Both the position numbers and the translations under genes were made by a program. From NCBI RefSeq assembly GCF_900110115.1, contig NZ_FOCM01000001.1, forward strand, positions 558,001 to 622,000: a stretch of 64,000 nt of DNA, given 5' to 3'. The notes under the pieces were generated by a model that saw nothing but the letters and a program-made list of their open reading frames with translations, was not told the origin of the DNA and made no database searches. Position 1 is the first letter of the stretch, and each line of letters starts with the position of its first letter. The stretch is from Palleronia pelagia (lineage in GTDB: Bacteria; Pseudomonadota; Alphaproteobacteria; Rhodobacterales; Rhodobacteraceae). This document shows, one piece after another, positions 43,528 to 52,806 of the stretch.

Positions 43528-44889
43528 ATGAGCTTGATCCGCCTGACCAACAGCGCAACCCGCCGCAAGGAAGACTTCACGCCGCTCGATCCGCGGAACG
43601 TGCGGATGTATGTCTGCGGGCCCACGGTCTATGACCGCGCCCACCTGGGCAATGCGCGGCCGGCGATCGTGTTCGATGTGCTCTACCGCCTGCTGCGGCA
43701 GGTCTACGGCGCGGAGCATGTCACATACGTGCGCAACATCACCGATGTGGACGACAAGATCAACGCGCGCGCGGCCGAGACGGGTCGGTCCATCGGCGAC
43801 ATCACCGCCGAGACGACGGGGTGGTATTTCGAGGACATGGCCGCCATCGGCAACCTCATGCCGGACCACACGCCGCGCGCCACCGATTACATCGCCCAGA
43901 TGGTCACGATGATCGAGGACCTGGTGGCCAAGGGGCACGCCTACGCGGCCGAGGGGCACGTGCTGTTCCGCGTGCGGTCCTACGAGGATTACGGCGCGCT
44001 GTCGGGCCGGTCGGTGGACGATATGCGTGCCGGCGCGCGAGTCGAGGTCGCGCCCTACAAGGAAGACCCGATGGACTTCGTCCTGTGGAAGCCGTCGGGC
44101 GAGGGCCAGCCGGGATGGGACTCGCCCTGGGGTGTCGGGCGGCCGGGCTGGCATATCGAGTGCTCGGCCATGGCGGCGGACCTGCTGGGCGAAAGCTTCG
44201 ACATCCACGGCGGCGGCAACGACCTGATGTTTCCGCACCACGAGAACGAGATCGCCCAGAGCTGCTGTGCCCATGGCGGGGCCCGGATGGCGCAGGTCTG
44301 GCTGCATAACGAGATGCTGCAGGTCGAGGGCAAGAAGATGTCCAAGTCGCTGGGCAACTTCTTCACCGTGCGCGACCTGCTGGATCGCGGCGTCCCGGGC
44401 GAGGTGATCCGCTTCGTCATGCTGTCTACGCACTACCGCAAGCCGATGGACTGGACCGATGCCAAGGCACGCGAGGCGGAGGCCACCCTTCGGCGCTGGC
44501 GCGACCTCGCGGGCGATGCGGCGGCGGGGGACGCGGGACCTGTGGTCGAGGCGCTGGCCGACGACCTGAACACGCCCGAGGCGCTGACGCGCTTGCACGC
44601 CGCCGCGCGCGCGGGCGATGCCGGCGCGCTGAAGGCTGGCGCGGCGATGCTGGGGCTGCTGGACGATGCCATGGGGAACTGGGCCGCCGCCCCGGAGACG
44701 GACCTGAGCGCGCTGGCCGAGCGGCTGCGCGAGACCCGCGCCACGGCGATGGCGACCAAGGATTTCGCCGCGCTGGACCGGATGAAGGCCGCGCTGCTGG
44801 CGGCGGGGGTCGAGGTGCGGATGTCGAAGGACAGCGTGGAGCTGCTGCCGACGGCCGATTTCGCGCCCGAGAAACTGGACGGGGTGTGA
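43528..44889 (+). CDS. cysS: cysteinyl-tRNA synthetase
   Basis: 453 residues, class I. Attaches cysteine to tRNA-Cys. HIGH-type motif [17 protein letters not shown], the zinc ligands (CGPTVYD Cys, ECSAM, and HHENEIAQS His) and KMSKSLGN are present. Its TGA overlaps the ATG of a short cysteine-rich ORF (TGATG), which itself overlaps cimA, so all three may be coupled. Confidence 0.96.
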   Translation: MSLIRLTNSATRRKEDFTPLDPRNVRMYVCGPTVYDRAHLGNARPAIVFDVLYRLLRQVYGAEHVTYVRNITDVDDKINARAAETGRSIGDITAETTGWYFEDMAAIGNLMPDHTPRATDYIAQMVTMIEDLVAKGHAYAAEGHVLFRVRSYEDYGALSGRSVDDMRAGARVEVAPYKEDPMDFVLWKPSGEGQPGWDSPWGVGRPGWHIECSAMAADLLGESFDIHGGGNDLMFPHHENEIAQSCCAHGGARMAQVWLHNEMLQVEGKKMSKSLGNFFTVRDLLDRGVPGEVIRFVMLSTHYRKPMDWTDAKAREAEATLRRWRDLAGDAAAGDAGPVVEALADDLNTPEALTRLHAAARAGDAGALKAGAAMLGLLDDAMGNWAAAPETDLSALAERLRETRATAMATKDFAALDRMKAALLAAGVEVRMSKDSVELLPTADFAPEKLDGV

Positions 44890-44981
44890 TGGCGATCGTG
44901 TTCACCGTGGGCTGTCCGTGCCGCTGGCACGAACGATCGGGCTACGTGCCCTGCCTGTCGACCAATCGGTGCACGCCATGA
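44889..44981 (+). CDS. 30-codon cysteine-rich ORF between cysS and cimA
   Basis: Starts inside the cysS stop (TGATG at 44887-44891) and ends with a TGA overlapping the cimA ATG (ATGA, 44978-44981). The product begins [20 protein letters not shown] and has four cysteines in 30 residues. The exact threading at both ends suggests real translation or a coupling/leader role; the length is also short enough for chance. No ribosome-binding site other than cysS coupling. It is not a known family. Confidence 0.35.
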   Translation: MAIVFTVGCPCRWHERSGYVPCLSTNRCTP

Positions 44982-46618
44982 CCGACCGCCTCTACCTCTA
45001 TGACACGACCCTGCGCGACGGGCAGCAGACCCAGGGCGTGCAGTTCTCGACCGACGACAAGCTGCGGATCACCGCGATGCTGGACGACCTTGGCGTCGAT
45101 CACATCGAGGGCGGCTGGCCGGGCGCGAACCCCACCGACAGCGCGTTCTTCGAGACGGTGCCGCAGACCCGCGCCACGATGACGGCCTTCGGCATGACCA
45201 AGCGGGCCGGACGCTCGGCCGCCAATGACGACGTGCTGGCCGCGGTCCTGAACGCCGGGACGAAATCGGTCTGCATCGTCGGCAAGACCAACGCGAAGCA
45301 GGTGCGCGAGGCGCTGGGGATCACGCTGGAGGAAAACCTCGAGAACATCCGCGCCTCGGTCGCCCATATCGTGGATCAGGGCCGCGAGGCGCTGTTCGAC
45401 GCCGAACATTTCTTCGACGGCTACGCCATCGACCCCGGCTACGCCCGCAACTGTATCGCCACGGCGCTGGACGCGGGCGCCCGCTGGGCCGTTCTGTGCG
45501 ACACCAATGGGGGCACGCTGCCCACGCGCATCGGCGACGTGGTGCGCGACCTGATCGCGCCGACAGACGGGGCCGAGGGGCTGCCCGGCGACCGGCTGGG
45601 CATTCACACCCACAACGATATCGGCATGGCCGAGGCCGGCGCGCTGGCTGCCGTCGATGCCGGCGTGCGGCAGGTGCAGGGCACGCTGAACGGCCTGGGC
45701 GAGCGCTGCGGCAACGCCAACCTCACCTCGCTGATCCCGACGCTGCTGCTGAAGGAGCCCTACGCCAGCCGCCATGCCACCGGCGTCACGGCCGAGGGTC
45801 TTAAACGGCTCACCCGGATGTCCCGCGCGCTGGACGACATCCTGAACCGCGTGCCGCGGCCCAGCGCGCCCTATGTCGGCGCCTCGGCCTTCGCGCACAA
45901 GGCGGGCCTGCACGCCAGCGCCATCGCCAAGAACCCCGGCAGCTACGAACACGTGGACCCGTCCACGGTGGGCAACGCGCGCATCGTGCCCATGTCGAAC
46001 CAGGCCGGGCAGTCGAACCTGCGCGCCCGGCTGACGGCGATGGGCCTGAAGGTCGAAAAGGGCGATCCGGCCCTGGGCCGCATCCTCGAGACGATCAAGG
46101 CGCGCGAGGCCGAGGGCTATTCCTACGATACGGCGCAGGCGAGCTTCGAGATGCTGGCGCGGCGCGAGCTGAAACTTCTGCCGGCCTTCTTCGAGGTCAA
46201 GCGCTACCGCGTCACCGTCGAGCGTCGGAAGAACAAGTACAACAAGATGATCACCCTGTCCGAGGCTGTCGTGGTGGTGAAGATCGGCGACGAGAAGAAG
46301 CTGAGCGTCAGCGAAAGCCTGGACGAGACCGGGAGCGACCGGGGCCCGGTCAACGCCCTGTCCAAGGCGCTGGCCAAGGACCTGGGGCCGTACCAGGACG
46401 CCATCGACGACATGCGGCTGGTGGATTTCAAGGTGCGCATCACCCAGGGCGGCACCGAGGCGGTGACGCGCGTCATCATCGACAGCGAGGATGGCAATGG
46501 CCGGCGCTGGTCCACCGTGGGCGTGTCGCCCAACATCGTGGATGCGAGCTTCGAGGCGCTGCTGGACGCGGTGCAGTGGAAACTGATCCGCGACGCCGGG
46601 GCGACGGCGACCGCGTGA
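44978..46618 (+). CDS. cimA: citramalate synthase
   Basis: 546 residues. Condenses pyruvate and acetyl-CoA to (R)-citramalate for isoleucine synthesis. DRE-TIM core: DTTLRDGQQTQGVQFS, HIEGGWPGANPTD, GIHTHNDIGMAEAGAL, NGLGERCGNANL; regulatory C-terminal LeuA-allosteric domain (about 410-540: KRYRVTVERRKNKYNKM...). The long CimA type with RRxNKYNKM is distinct from LeuA. Start ATG at 44978 overlaps the small ORF, and the body is preceded by cysS; a cysS-cimA neighbour pair is common in related genomes. Confidence 0.93.
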   Translation: MTDRLYLYDTTLRDGQQTQGVQFSTDDKLRITAMLDDLGVDHIEGGWPGANPTDSAFFETVPQTRATMTAFGMTKRAGRSAANDDVLAAVLNAGTKSVCIVGKTNAKQVREALGITLEENLENIRASVAHIVDQGREALFDAEHFFDGYAIDPGYARNCIATALDAGARWAVLCDTNGGTLPTRIGDVVRDLIAPTDGAEGLPGDRLGIHTHNDIGMAEAGALAAVDAGVRQVQGTLNGLGERCGNANLTSLIPTLLLKEPYASRHATGVTAEGLKRLTRMSRALDDILNRVPRPSAPYVGASAFAHKAGLHASAIAKNPGSYEHVDPSTVGNARIVPMSNQAGQSNLRARLTAMGLKVEKGDPALGRILETIKAREAEGYSYDTAQASFEMLARRELKLLPAFFEVKRYRVTVERRKNKYNKMITLSEAVVVVKIGDEKKLSVSESLDETGSDRGPVNALSKALAKDLGPYQDAIDDMRLVDFKVRITQGGTEAVTRVIIDSEDGNGRRWSTVGVSPNIVDASFEALLDAVQWKLIRDAGATATA

Positions 46619-46649
46619 CGGACGCGGCCCGACGCCTACCTGTCTCGCC

Positions 46650-47390
46650 ATGAGTGTGAATGCCTGCGCCGCCGCCGTGCAAAGCGGCGATCCCGACCGG
46701 TTCCTGGCCGCCATGGCGGCGCCGCCGCATGCGCGGGCGGTGCTGTTCCCGATCTTCGCCTACAACCTCGAGATCGCCCGCGCGCCCTATGTCACGTCCG
46801 AGCCGATGCTGGCCGAGATAAGGCTGCAATGGTGGCGCGACGCGCTGGAGGAGATCCGCACCGGCCAGACGCCCCGCCGGCACGAGGTGGTCGAGCCGCT
46901 GGCCGCCATCCTCGACGCGCCGACCTGCGAGACGCTGACCCGCATCGCGGACGCGCGGCGCTGGGACATCGAAGGCGAGCCGTTCCTGAGCGAGGCGCAG
47001 TTCCGTGCCCATATCGACGCGAGCTCGGGCAACCTGCTGTGGTCCGCCGCGCATCTGCTGGGCGCGACGGACGAGGGGGCGGTGCGCAAGCTGGCCTTCG
47101 CCGACGGGCTCGCGCGGTGGTTCCAGGCGGTGCCGGAGATGCGGGCGCGCAATATGGCCCCGCTGGTGGACGACAGCGACGACGCGCTACGAACTCTGGC
47201 GCAGAAGGCGCTGGATGGGGTGAAAGGCCTGCGCCTGTCGCAACCCGCCCGGCACGCCACGCTTTCGGCGGCGGATGCCGTGTCGCTTCTGAAAGCGGTA
47301 GTGCAGAACCCGGCTCGGGTCCGGGACGGTGGATTGACGGTGTCGGAATTCGGCAAACGGTGGCGGCGGCTGATTGGCGGCCTGCGGTAG
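46650..47390 (+). CDS. squalene/phytoene synthase family protein
   Basis: 246 residues. Shows the isoprenoid-synthase fold: PPHARAVLFPIFAYNLEIARAPYVTSEPMLAEIRLQWWRDALEEI, but the first aspartate-rich DxxxD is not clear and the second is atypical, so it may not condense isoprenoids. Homologues include NDUFAF6-type complex I assembly factors. Function therefore open. Its end is followed by copy 5 of the intergenic repeat; the next gene is convergent. Confidence 0.8.
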   Translation: MSVNACAAAVQSGDPDRFLAAMAAPPHARAVLFPIFAYNLEIARAPYVTSEPMLAEIRLQWWRDALEEIRTGQTPRRHEVVEPLAAILDAPTCETLTRIADARRWDIEGEPFLSEAQFRAHIDASSGNLLWSAAHLLGATDEGAVRKLAFADGLARWFQAVPEMRARNMAPLVDDSDDALRTLAQKALDGVKGLRLSQPARHATLSAADAVSLLKAVVQNPARVRDGGLTVSEFGKRWRRLIGGLR

Positions 47391-47433
47391 CCTTTCGGCC
47401 AGATCGTTGCCACCGGCGGCATGTCGTGGAATT

Positions 47434-47458
47434 TAGGTATTTATGGAAAGATGAAGCC
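47434..47458 (+). repeat. intergenic GAG(G)TATTT repeat, copy 5
   Basis: Reads TAGGTATTTATGGAAAGATG then AAGCC; between the convergent phytoene-synthase-like and MFS genes. Confidence 0.5.
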
Positions 47459-47494
47459 GGTTGGAATCCGGGAGAGAGCGGACCCGCTTCCGGC

Positions 47495-48709
47495 TCAGGC
47501 GGCGAGGCCCTTGCGCCGGGCCCAGAGCCAGGCCAGCGCGCCGAAGGCCGCCACTAGGAACGGGATCATGGCGAGGTTCACCGCCGTCCAGCCCTGTTGT
47601 GCCGTGCCGCCAGCGCAGTTCATCAGCCCGCCCGAGCTGAGCGAGGCCAGCGTCACACAGCCGAAGACCAGCGCGTCGTTCATGCCCTGCACGCGGCCCC
47701 GCTCCTCGGGCCGGTGCGCGCCCGCCAGCATCGCCGTGGCGCCGATGAAGCCGAAGTTCCAGCCCAGACCCAGCAGAACCAGCGCGATGAAGAAGTTCTC
47801 GAGCTGCACGCCGGCAAGCGCCACGGCGCCCGCCGCCGCCAGGAGTGTGAGGCCCAGCGCCACGATCCGCTCGACCCCGAAGCGGGCGATCAGGTGGCCG
47901 GTGAAGAAGCTGGGCGCGTACATGGCAAGCACGTGGGCCGACACGATATCGGCCGCGTTGGCCTTGTCGAAGCCGCAGCCGACAACGGCCAGCGGCGTCG
48001 AAGTCATCACCAGGTTCATCAGCGCGTAGCTGACCATGGCGCAGATCACGGCGACGGCGATGCGCGGCGTGGTCAGAAGCTCCCACCGGGTGCGGCCCTT
48101 GGGGCTGTTTTCGTCCGGGACCGGCGGGCGCGGGATGCGCAGGAAGAAGAACAGCAGCGCGCCGAACAGGTTCACGCCGATCACCGCCAGGTAGGTGCCC
48201 ATGAAGGGCACGACCATGGCATCGGCCGTGAGCTTGACCAGTTGCGGACCGATCAGGGCCGAGGCCAGCCCGCCCGCCATGACGTAGCTGATCGCCTTGG
48301 GGCGGAACGCTTCGGACGCGGTATCGGTGGCGGCGAAGCGGTAGAAGTTGTGCGCGCTCATGTAGATGCCGGTGAAGAGCGAGCCCATCAGGAACACCGG
48401 GAACGACCCCAGGTAGAGCCCGTAGGCGCCCACCGCCCCCCCCATGGCGCCGCCCAGCGCGCCGAGGAAGAATCCCGCGCGGCGCCCGAAGCTTTGCATG
48501 AGCCACGCCATGGGCTGCGCCGACAGCATGGAGCCCAGCACGATCAACGAGATCGGCAGCGTGGCGAAGCACGGGTTCGAGGCCAGAGACTGCCCCGCCA
48601 GCCCGCCCAGCACGAAGATCATGGGCATCTGCGCGCCCAGGAACGCCTGCGCGGCGGCCAGGATGAGAACGTTGCGAACGGCGGTCGCGTGGGGGGCATC
48701 TTCGGTCAT
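47495..48709 (-). CDS. MFS transporter
   Basis: 404 residues with about 12 hydrophobic helices and the MFS loop-2 type motif (MQSFGRRAGFFLGALGGAMGG). Inner membrane carrier; substrate unknown. Starts 36 bases after cobB on the same strand and could be co-transcribed with cobA-cobB; a cobalamin-related role is a guess only. Ends in RRKGLAA. Confidence 0.87.
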   Translation of the reverse strand: MTEDAPHATAVRNVLILAAAQAFLGAQMPMIFVLGGLAGQSLASNPCFATLPISLIVLGSMLSAQPMAWLMQSFGRRAGFFLGALGGAMGGAVGAYGLYLGSFPVFLMGSLFTGIYMSAHNFYRFAATDTASEAFRPKAISYVMAGGLASALIGPQLVKLTADAMVVPFMGTYLAVIGVNLFGALLFFFLRIPRPPVPDENSPKGRTRWELLTTPRIAVAVICAMVSYALMNLVMTSTPLAVVGCGFDKANAADIVSAHVLAMYAPSFFTGHLIARFGVERIVALGLTLLAAAGAVALAGVQLENFFIALVLLGLGWNFGFIGATAMLAGAHRPEERGRVQGMNDALVFGCVTLASLSSGGLMNCAGGTAQQGWTAVNLAMIPFLVAAFGALAWLWARRKGLAA

Positions 48710-48745
48710 GGAGGTGCCGTATCCCGAAAGCCCGCGGTGGGGAAG

Positions 48746-50056
48746 TCAGGACAGGTGATCGTCCCCATCAGCCGCCGCGATGGATGCCGCGTCGATCACG
48801 TGGGCGAAGGATCCCGAGACATGGCCCCGGCGCAACCCCATGGGCCCGAGGTCGCGGCCCTCGGCGTCGCGGGCGCGGAACAGCGGCGTGCCCTCGGCGC
48901 GCTCGGTGGTGGCATAGTGGAACTCGTGGGCGTTGAGCCGGCCTTGCCACGGCCCCGCGGCGGCCGCGCAGTCCAGCGTCCGGTAGCCCAGCGACAGCTT
49001 GCGCCGCGCGAAACTGGTGCGGAGGTCCAGAAGATTGGCCATGGGGTGCGTCACCCCGTCGGCATCCGTGAGGGTCTCGCCCAGCACCATGTAGCCGCCG
49101 CACTCGCCGTAGATCGCGGTCCGCTCGGCCGCCGCGCGGAGGGACCCGAGGAAGGTGGTCGCGGCGGCGATGCGCGCGGCGTGCAGCTCGGGGTAGCCGC
49201 CGGGCAGGTAGACCAGGTCGGCGGGGGGCACCGCCTGATCGGCCAGCGGCGAGAACCAGTCTATCCGGCTGCCGGCGCGGGTCCAGTCGTCGACCTGGTG
49301 GGGGTAGGTGAAGCTGAAGGCCGCGTCGCGTGCGATTGCGATGCGGGCGGGGGCAATCCCCGGGGAAAGCGGCGCCGAAGTAGTCAGGGGGCGGGCCAGG
49401 GCCACCAGCGCGTCGAGATCGACCGCATCGGCCACGCGGTCGGCGGCGGCGTCGAGAAAGCGGCGGATGTCGGGATGCTCGCCCGCCTGCACCAGCCCCA
49501 GGTGCCGGGACGGGAGAGACAACGCTTCGGCACGGGGGATGGCGCCCAGCACCGGCATTCCGATGCGCTCCAGGGCCGCGCGCAGCATCGCCGCGTGCCG
49601 GTCGCTGCCGACGCGGTTCAGGATCACACCCGCCACCCGCACGGCCGGGTCGTGCCCGGCGAAGCCCGCGACCAGCGGAGCGACCGACTGCGCCATGCGG
49701 CCCGCATCGACCACCAGCACCACCGGCAGGTCCAGTTGCCGGGCGAGGTCGGCCGTGGCCCCGCGCCCCGTGGGCGGGGCACCATCGAAGAGGCCCATGG
49801 CGCCCTCGATCAGCAGCAGACCGTCGCCCGCCGCCCGCGCGGTGATCCGGTCGGGCGTCATGGCCCAGGCGTCGAGATTGGGGCTGGGCGCGTCGCAGGC
49901 GGCCTCGTGAAAGCGCGGATCGATGTAGTCGGGGCCTGACTTGGCACCGCGCACGGCGTGGCCCGCGCGGCGGAGCGCGCGCAGCAGGCCGAGGGTCACG
50001 GTGGTCTTGCCGCTGCCCGAGGCGGGCGCGGCCAGGATCAGGCCCCGGCCGCTCAT
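48746..50056 (-). CDS. cobB: cobyrinate/hydrogenobyrinate a,c-diamide synthase
   Basis: 436 residues. ATP- and glutamine-dependent amidation of the a and c carboxylates of the corrin. N-terminal ATP-binding LILAAPASGSGKTTVTLGLLRAL and GAKSGPDYIDPRFH, GAMGLFDG; C-terminal glutaminase with YLPGGYPELHA, GECGGYMVLGE (nucleophile Cys), and GHVSGSFAHVI. Whether the native substrate contains cobalt (CbiA) or not (CobB) cannot be decided. Its ATG overlaps the cobA stop (ATGA). Confidence 0.94.
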   Translation of the reverse strand: MSGRGLILAAPASGSGKTTVTLGLLRALRRAGHAVRGAKSGPDYIDPRFHEAACDAPSPNLDAWAMTPDRITARAAGDGLLLIEGAMGLFDGAPPTGRGATADLARQLDLPVVLVVDAGRMAQSVAPLVAGFAGHDPAVRVAGVILNRVGSDRHAAMLRAALERIGMPVLGAIPRAEALSLPSRHLGLVQAGEHPDIRRFLDAAADRVADAVDLDALVALARPLTTSAPLSPGIAPARIAIARDAAFSFTYPHQVDDWTRAGSRIDWFSPLADQAVPPADLVYLPGGYPELHAARIAAATTFLGSLRAAAERTAIYGECGGYMVLGETLTDADGVTHPMANLLDLRTSFARRKLSLGYRTLDCAAAAGPWQGRLNAHEFHYATTERAEGTPLFRARDAEGRDLGPMGLRRGHVSGSFAHVIDAASIAAADGDDHLS

Positions 50057-50904
50057 GCGCTTTCGGCTGGGCGCCCCCGGTCCAGCGGGTCGGTGTTGCG
50101 CGGCGCGGCGCCCGCGGCCATGGCCTGCCAGTCCAGCGCCTGGCGCATCAGCGTGGCGCGGCCCACGCAGATGATCGCCGGCGGCTCGAGCGCGGCGGCC
50201 GCGATATCGTCGGCGCAGCGGGCCAGCGTTGTCTCGACCACGCGCTGGTCGCCCGTGGTGGCCTGGGTGACGACGGCGACCGGCTCGGACGGCGCGCGCC
50301 CGGCGTCGAGCAGCGCGCCCGCGATCTGGGCGATGTGCTTCATGCCCATGTAGATCACGATCACCTGGCTCCCGCGCGAGATCGCGGCCCAGTCCAGCGT
50401 CTGGGGCGTGTTGCCCGACTGGTCGTGGCCGGTGACGAAGGTGACGGACTGGTTCACGTCGCGATGGGTGACGGGAATGCCCGCGTAGGCCAGCCCGCCG
50501 ATCCCCGCGCTGATGCCGGGGATGATGCGGATCGGCACGTCGTGCTGCACCAGCGTCTGCGCCTCTTCGCCGCCGCGCCCGAAAACGAAGGGGTCGCCGC
50601 CCTTCAGCCGCAGCACGCGTTTGCCCGCGCGGGCCAGCTCCACCAGCCGCAGCGAGATGTCGCGCTGCACCGAAGACGGCTTGCCGCCGCGCTTGCCCGC
50701 GTAGATGTGTTCGGCCCCCGGCGCCCAATCGAGGATCGCCGGTTCCACCAGCGCGTCGTAGACAACGACATCGGCCTGCCGCAGCGCGTTCAGCGCGTGC
50801 AGGGTCAGAAGGCCCGGGTCACCCGGACCGGCCCCGCAGAGCCAGACCCAACCGGGCTGGAAGGCGGGCCACCCCTGTGGCGCGTGGGGAAGGGAGTCGG
50901 TCAT
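50053..50904 (-). CDS. cobA: uroporphyrinogen-III C-methyltransferase
   Basis: 283 residues, SUMT. Methylates uroporphyrinogen III at C2 and C7 to precorrin-2, committing it to siroheme or cobalamin. Motifs: VWLCGAGPGDPGLLTLHAL, VVYDALVEPAIL, VLRLKGGDPFVFGRGGEEA, GIPVTHRDVNQSVTFVTGH. Single-domain SUMT (no CysG partner domains). First gene of the minus-strand cobA-cobB unit, divergent from cbiD. Confidence 0.95.
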   Translation of the reverse strand: MTDSLPHAPQGWPAFQPGWVWLCGAGPGDPGLLTLHALNALRQADVVVYDALVEPAILDWAPGAEHIYAGKRGGKPSSVQRDISLRLVELARAGKRVLRLKGGDPFVFGRGGEEAQTLVQHDVPIRIIPGISAGIGGLAYAGIPVTHRDVNQSVTFVTGHDQSGNTPQTLDWAAISRGSQVIVIYMGMKHIAQIAGALLDAGRAPSEPVAVVTQATTGDQRVVETTLARCADDIAAAALEPPAIICVGRATLMRQALDWQAMAAGAAPRNTDPLDRGRPAESA

Positions 50905-51013
50905 GCCTCACCCTATCGCGCGGGCGGGGGGCGAGGGGAAGCGGAAATGCGCCGCGCCGCGGCAGGAATGCGACCCTTCCGCCGCCTTCCACCTTCGGCC
51001 ATAGTCCCGCGCG

Positions 51014-52063
51014 ATGACACGCAAACCCGAAGGCCCCCTGCGCCGCGGCTGGACCACCGGCGCCTGCGCCACCGCCGCCGTCCAGGGCGCGCTGCGGCGG
51101 CTGTGGGCGGGTGCGTTTCCGGAACGGGTGTCCATCGTGCTGCCGCGCGGCGAGGTGCCGGTCTTCGAACTGGCCCATCGCGACGCGGGCGACGGCTGGG
51201 CCGAGGCGGGCGTGGTGAAGGACGCGGGCGACGATCCCGACGTGACCCACGGCGCGTTGATCGTCGCGCGCGTCACGCAAGGCGAGGCCGGCGCGGGCGT
51301 GCGGTTCTTCGCGGGAGAGGGCGTGGGGACGGTGACCAAGCCGGGCCTGCCGATCCCGGCGGGCGAGGCGGCGATCAACCCGGTGCCGCGCCGGATGATG
51401 ACCGCCGAGGTCGACGCACTGGCGGCCGAACTGGGCCAGTCGCCCCATATCGACATCACCATTCGCGTGCCCGGCGGGGCCGAGATCGCGCGCCGCACCT
51501 GGAACCCGCGGCTGGGGATCGAGGGCGGCCTGTCGATCCTCGGGACGACGGGGGTCGTGCGGCCGTTTTCCTGCGCCGCGTGGATCGCGTCGATTCATCG
51601 CGGCATCGACGTCGCGCGGGCGGACGGCCTGACCCATGTGGCCGGCAGCACCGGCGCGCAGTCGGAACGGGCGGTGCAGGACCTCTACGGCCTTCCCGAC
51701 CATGCCATGCTGGACATGGGCGATTTCGTGGGCGGCATGGTCAAGTACCTGCGTCGCCATCCGGTCGACCGGCTGACCGTCGGCGGCGGCATCGCCAAGC
51801 TCGCCAAGCTGGGGCAGGGCGCGCACGACCTGCACTCCGCGCGCAGCCAGGTGGACTTCGACCGGCTTGCGTATGCGGTCGCATGCCCTAGGCTGCGCTC
51901 AGCCAACACGATGCTGGAAGCCTACGAGATCTGCGGTCAGCCGCTGGCCGATCACGTCGCGCGGACGGCGGAAAGGGAACTGAAGCGGATGATGGAAGAC
52001 GCTCCCATCGCCATCGACGTGGTCGTGTGCGACCGCGCCGGACGGATTCTGGCGCGGGCCTGA
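51014..52063 (+). CDS. cbiD: precorrin-5B C1-methyltransferase CbiD
   Basis: 349 residues. Motifs: RRGWTTGACATAAVQGALRRL, VTKPGLPIPAGEAAINPVPRRMM, GTTGVVRPFSCAAWIASIHRGIDVARADGL, VGGGIAKLAKLGQGAHDLHSARSQVDF. CbiD methylates C1 of the contracted corrin in the anaerobic route; in an aerobic cob pathway the analogous step is CobF's, so this looks like a non-orthologous replacement. Followed at 5 bases by cobK. Confidence 0.93.
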   Translation: MTRKPEGPLRRGWTTGACATAAVQGALRRLWAGAFPERVSIVLPRGEVPVFELAHRDAGDGWAEAGVVKDAGDDPDVTHGALIVARVTQGEAGAGVRFFAGEGVGTVTKPGLPIPAGEAAINPVPRRMMTAEVDALAAELGQSPHIDITIRVPGGAEIARRTWNPRLGIEGGLSILGTTGVVRPFSCAAWIASIHRGIDVARADGLTHVAGSTGAQSERAVQDLYGLPDHAMLDMGDFVGGMVKYLRRHPVDRLTVGGGIAKLAKLGQGAHDLHSARSQVDFDRLAYAVACPRLRSANTMLEAYEICGQPLADHVARTAERELKRMMEDAPIAIDVVVCDRAGRILARA

Positions 52064-52068
52064 CGGCG

Positions 52069-52806
52069 ATGCTTCGACTGCTTTTGCTTGCGGGCACGAA
52101 CGAGGCGCGTCAATTGGCGGGCGCCCTGGGCGGGCAGGCCACATTGCAGGTGATCGCGTCACTCGCGGGGGCGACCCGGTCGCCGCAGCCGCTGGGCGTG
52201 GTGACGCGGATCGGCGGCTTCGGCGGGCGCGAGGGTTTCATCGACTACCTTCAGCGCGAGCGGATCGGCGCGGTGCTGGACGCCACCCACCCGTTCGCCG
52301 CGCGCATCAGCCACCGCAGCGCCGAGGTCTGCGCCGAGCTGGACATGCCCTACGCCCAACTCCTGCGTCCCGCCTGGCAACCCAACGACGGCGACGATTG
52401 GCATTTCCTGAACGACGAGACCGATGCCGCGCGCCACATCCCCGAAGACGCCATCGTGTTTCTGGCCACGGGGCGGCAGACGCTGCACCTGTTCGACAAC
52501 CTGAGCGACCGGACGATCTATGCCCGCCAGATCGACAGCGCGCCCGACAGCTTCCCGTTTCCCAGGGGCGGATGGATCGTGGGACGCCCCCCTTTCAGTG
52601 TCGAGGACGAGATCATCCTGTTTGCACGGCTTGGCGTCGACTGGTTGGTGGTGAAGAACGCGGGCGGCAGCGCCAGCCGGTCGAAGCTCGACGCCGCGCG
52701 GGAGCTGGGCCTGCCGGTCGCGATGATCCGGCGGCCCCTGCAACCCCAATGCGACAAGCTGACATCTGTGGCCGCGGCGCTGAGATGGGCCCGGCGCCTT
52801 GCCTGA
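52069..52806 (+). CDS. cobK: precorrin-6A reductase
   Basis: 245 residues. NADPH-dependent reduction of precorrin-6A. LLLLAGTNEARQLAGALGG, TRIGGFGGREGF, AVLDATHPFAARISHRS, VFLATGRQTLHLF and VKNAGGSASRSKLDAARELGLPVAMIRRP are family blocks. Five bases after cbiD and overlapping the alkA-like gene by 8 bases, so it is part of that transcript. Confidence 0.92.
   Translation: MLRLLLLAGTNEARQLAGALGGQATLQVIASLAGATRSPQPLGVVTRIGGFGGREGFIDYLQRERIGAVLDATHPFAARISHRSAEVCAELDMPYAQLLRPAWQPNDGDDWHFLNDETDAARHIPEDAIVFLATGRQTLHLFDNLSDRTIYARQIDSAPDSFPFPRGGWIVGRPPFSVEDEIILFARLGVDWLVVKNAGGSASRSKLDAARELGLPVAMIRRPLQPQCDKLTSVAAALRWARRLA

Noticed and set aside
50905-51013. Cobalamin riboswitch between cobA and cbiD
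   Set aside because: The gap is only 109 bases and shows no B12-box-like sequence; too short for the known element.
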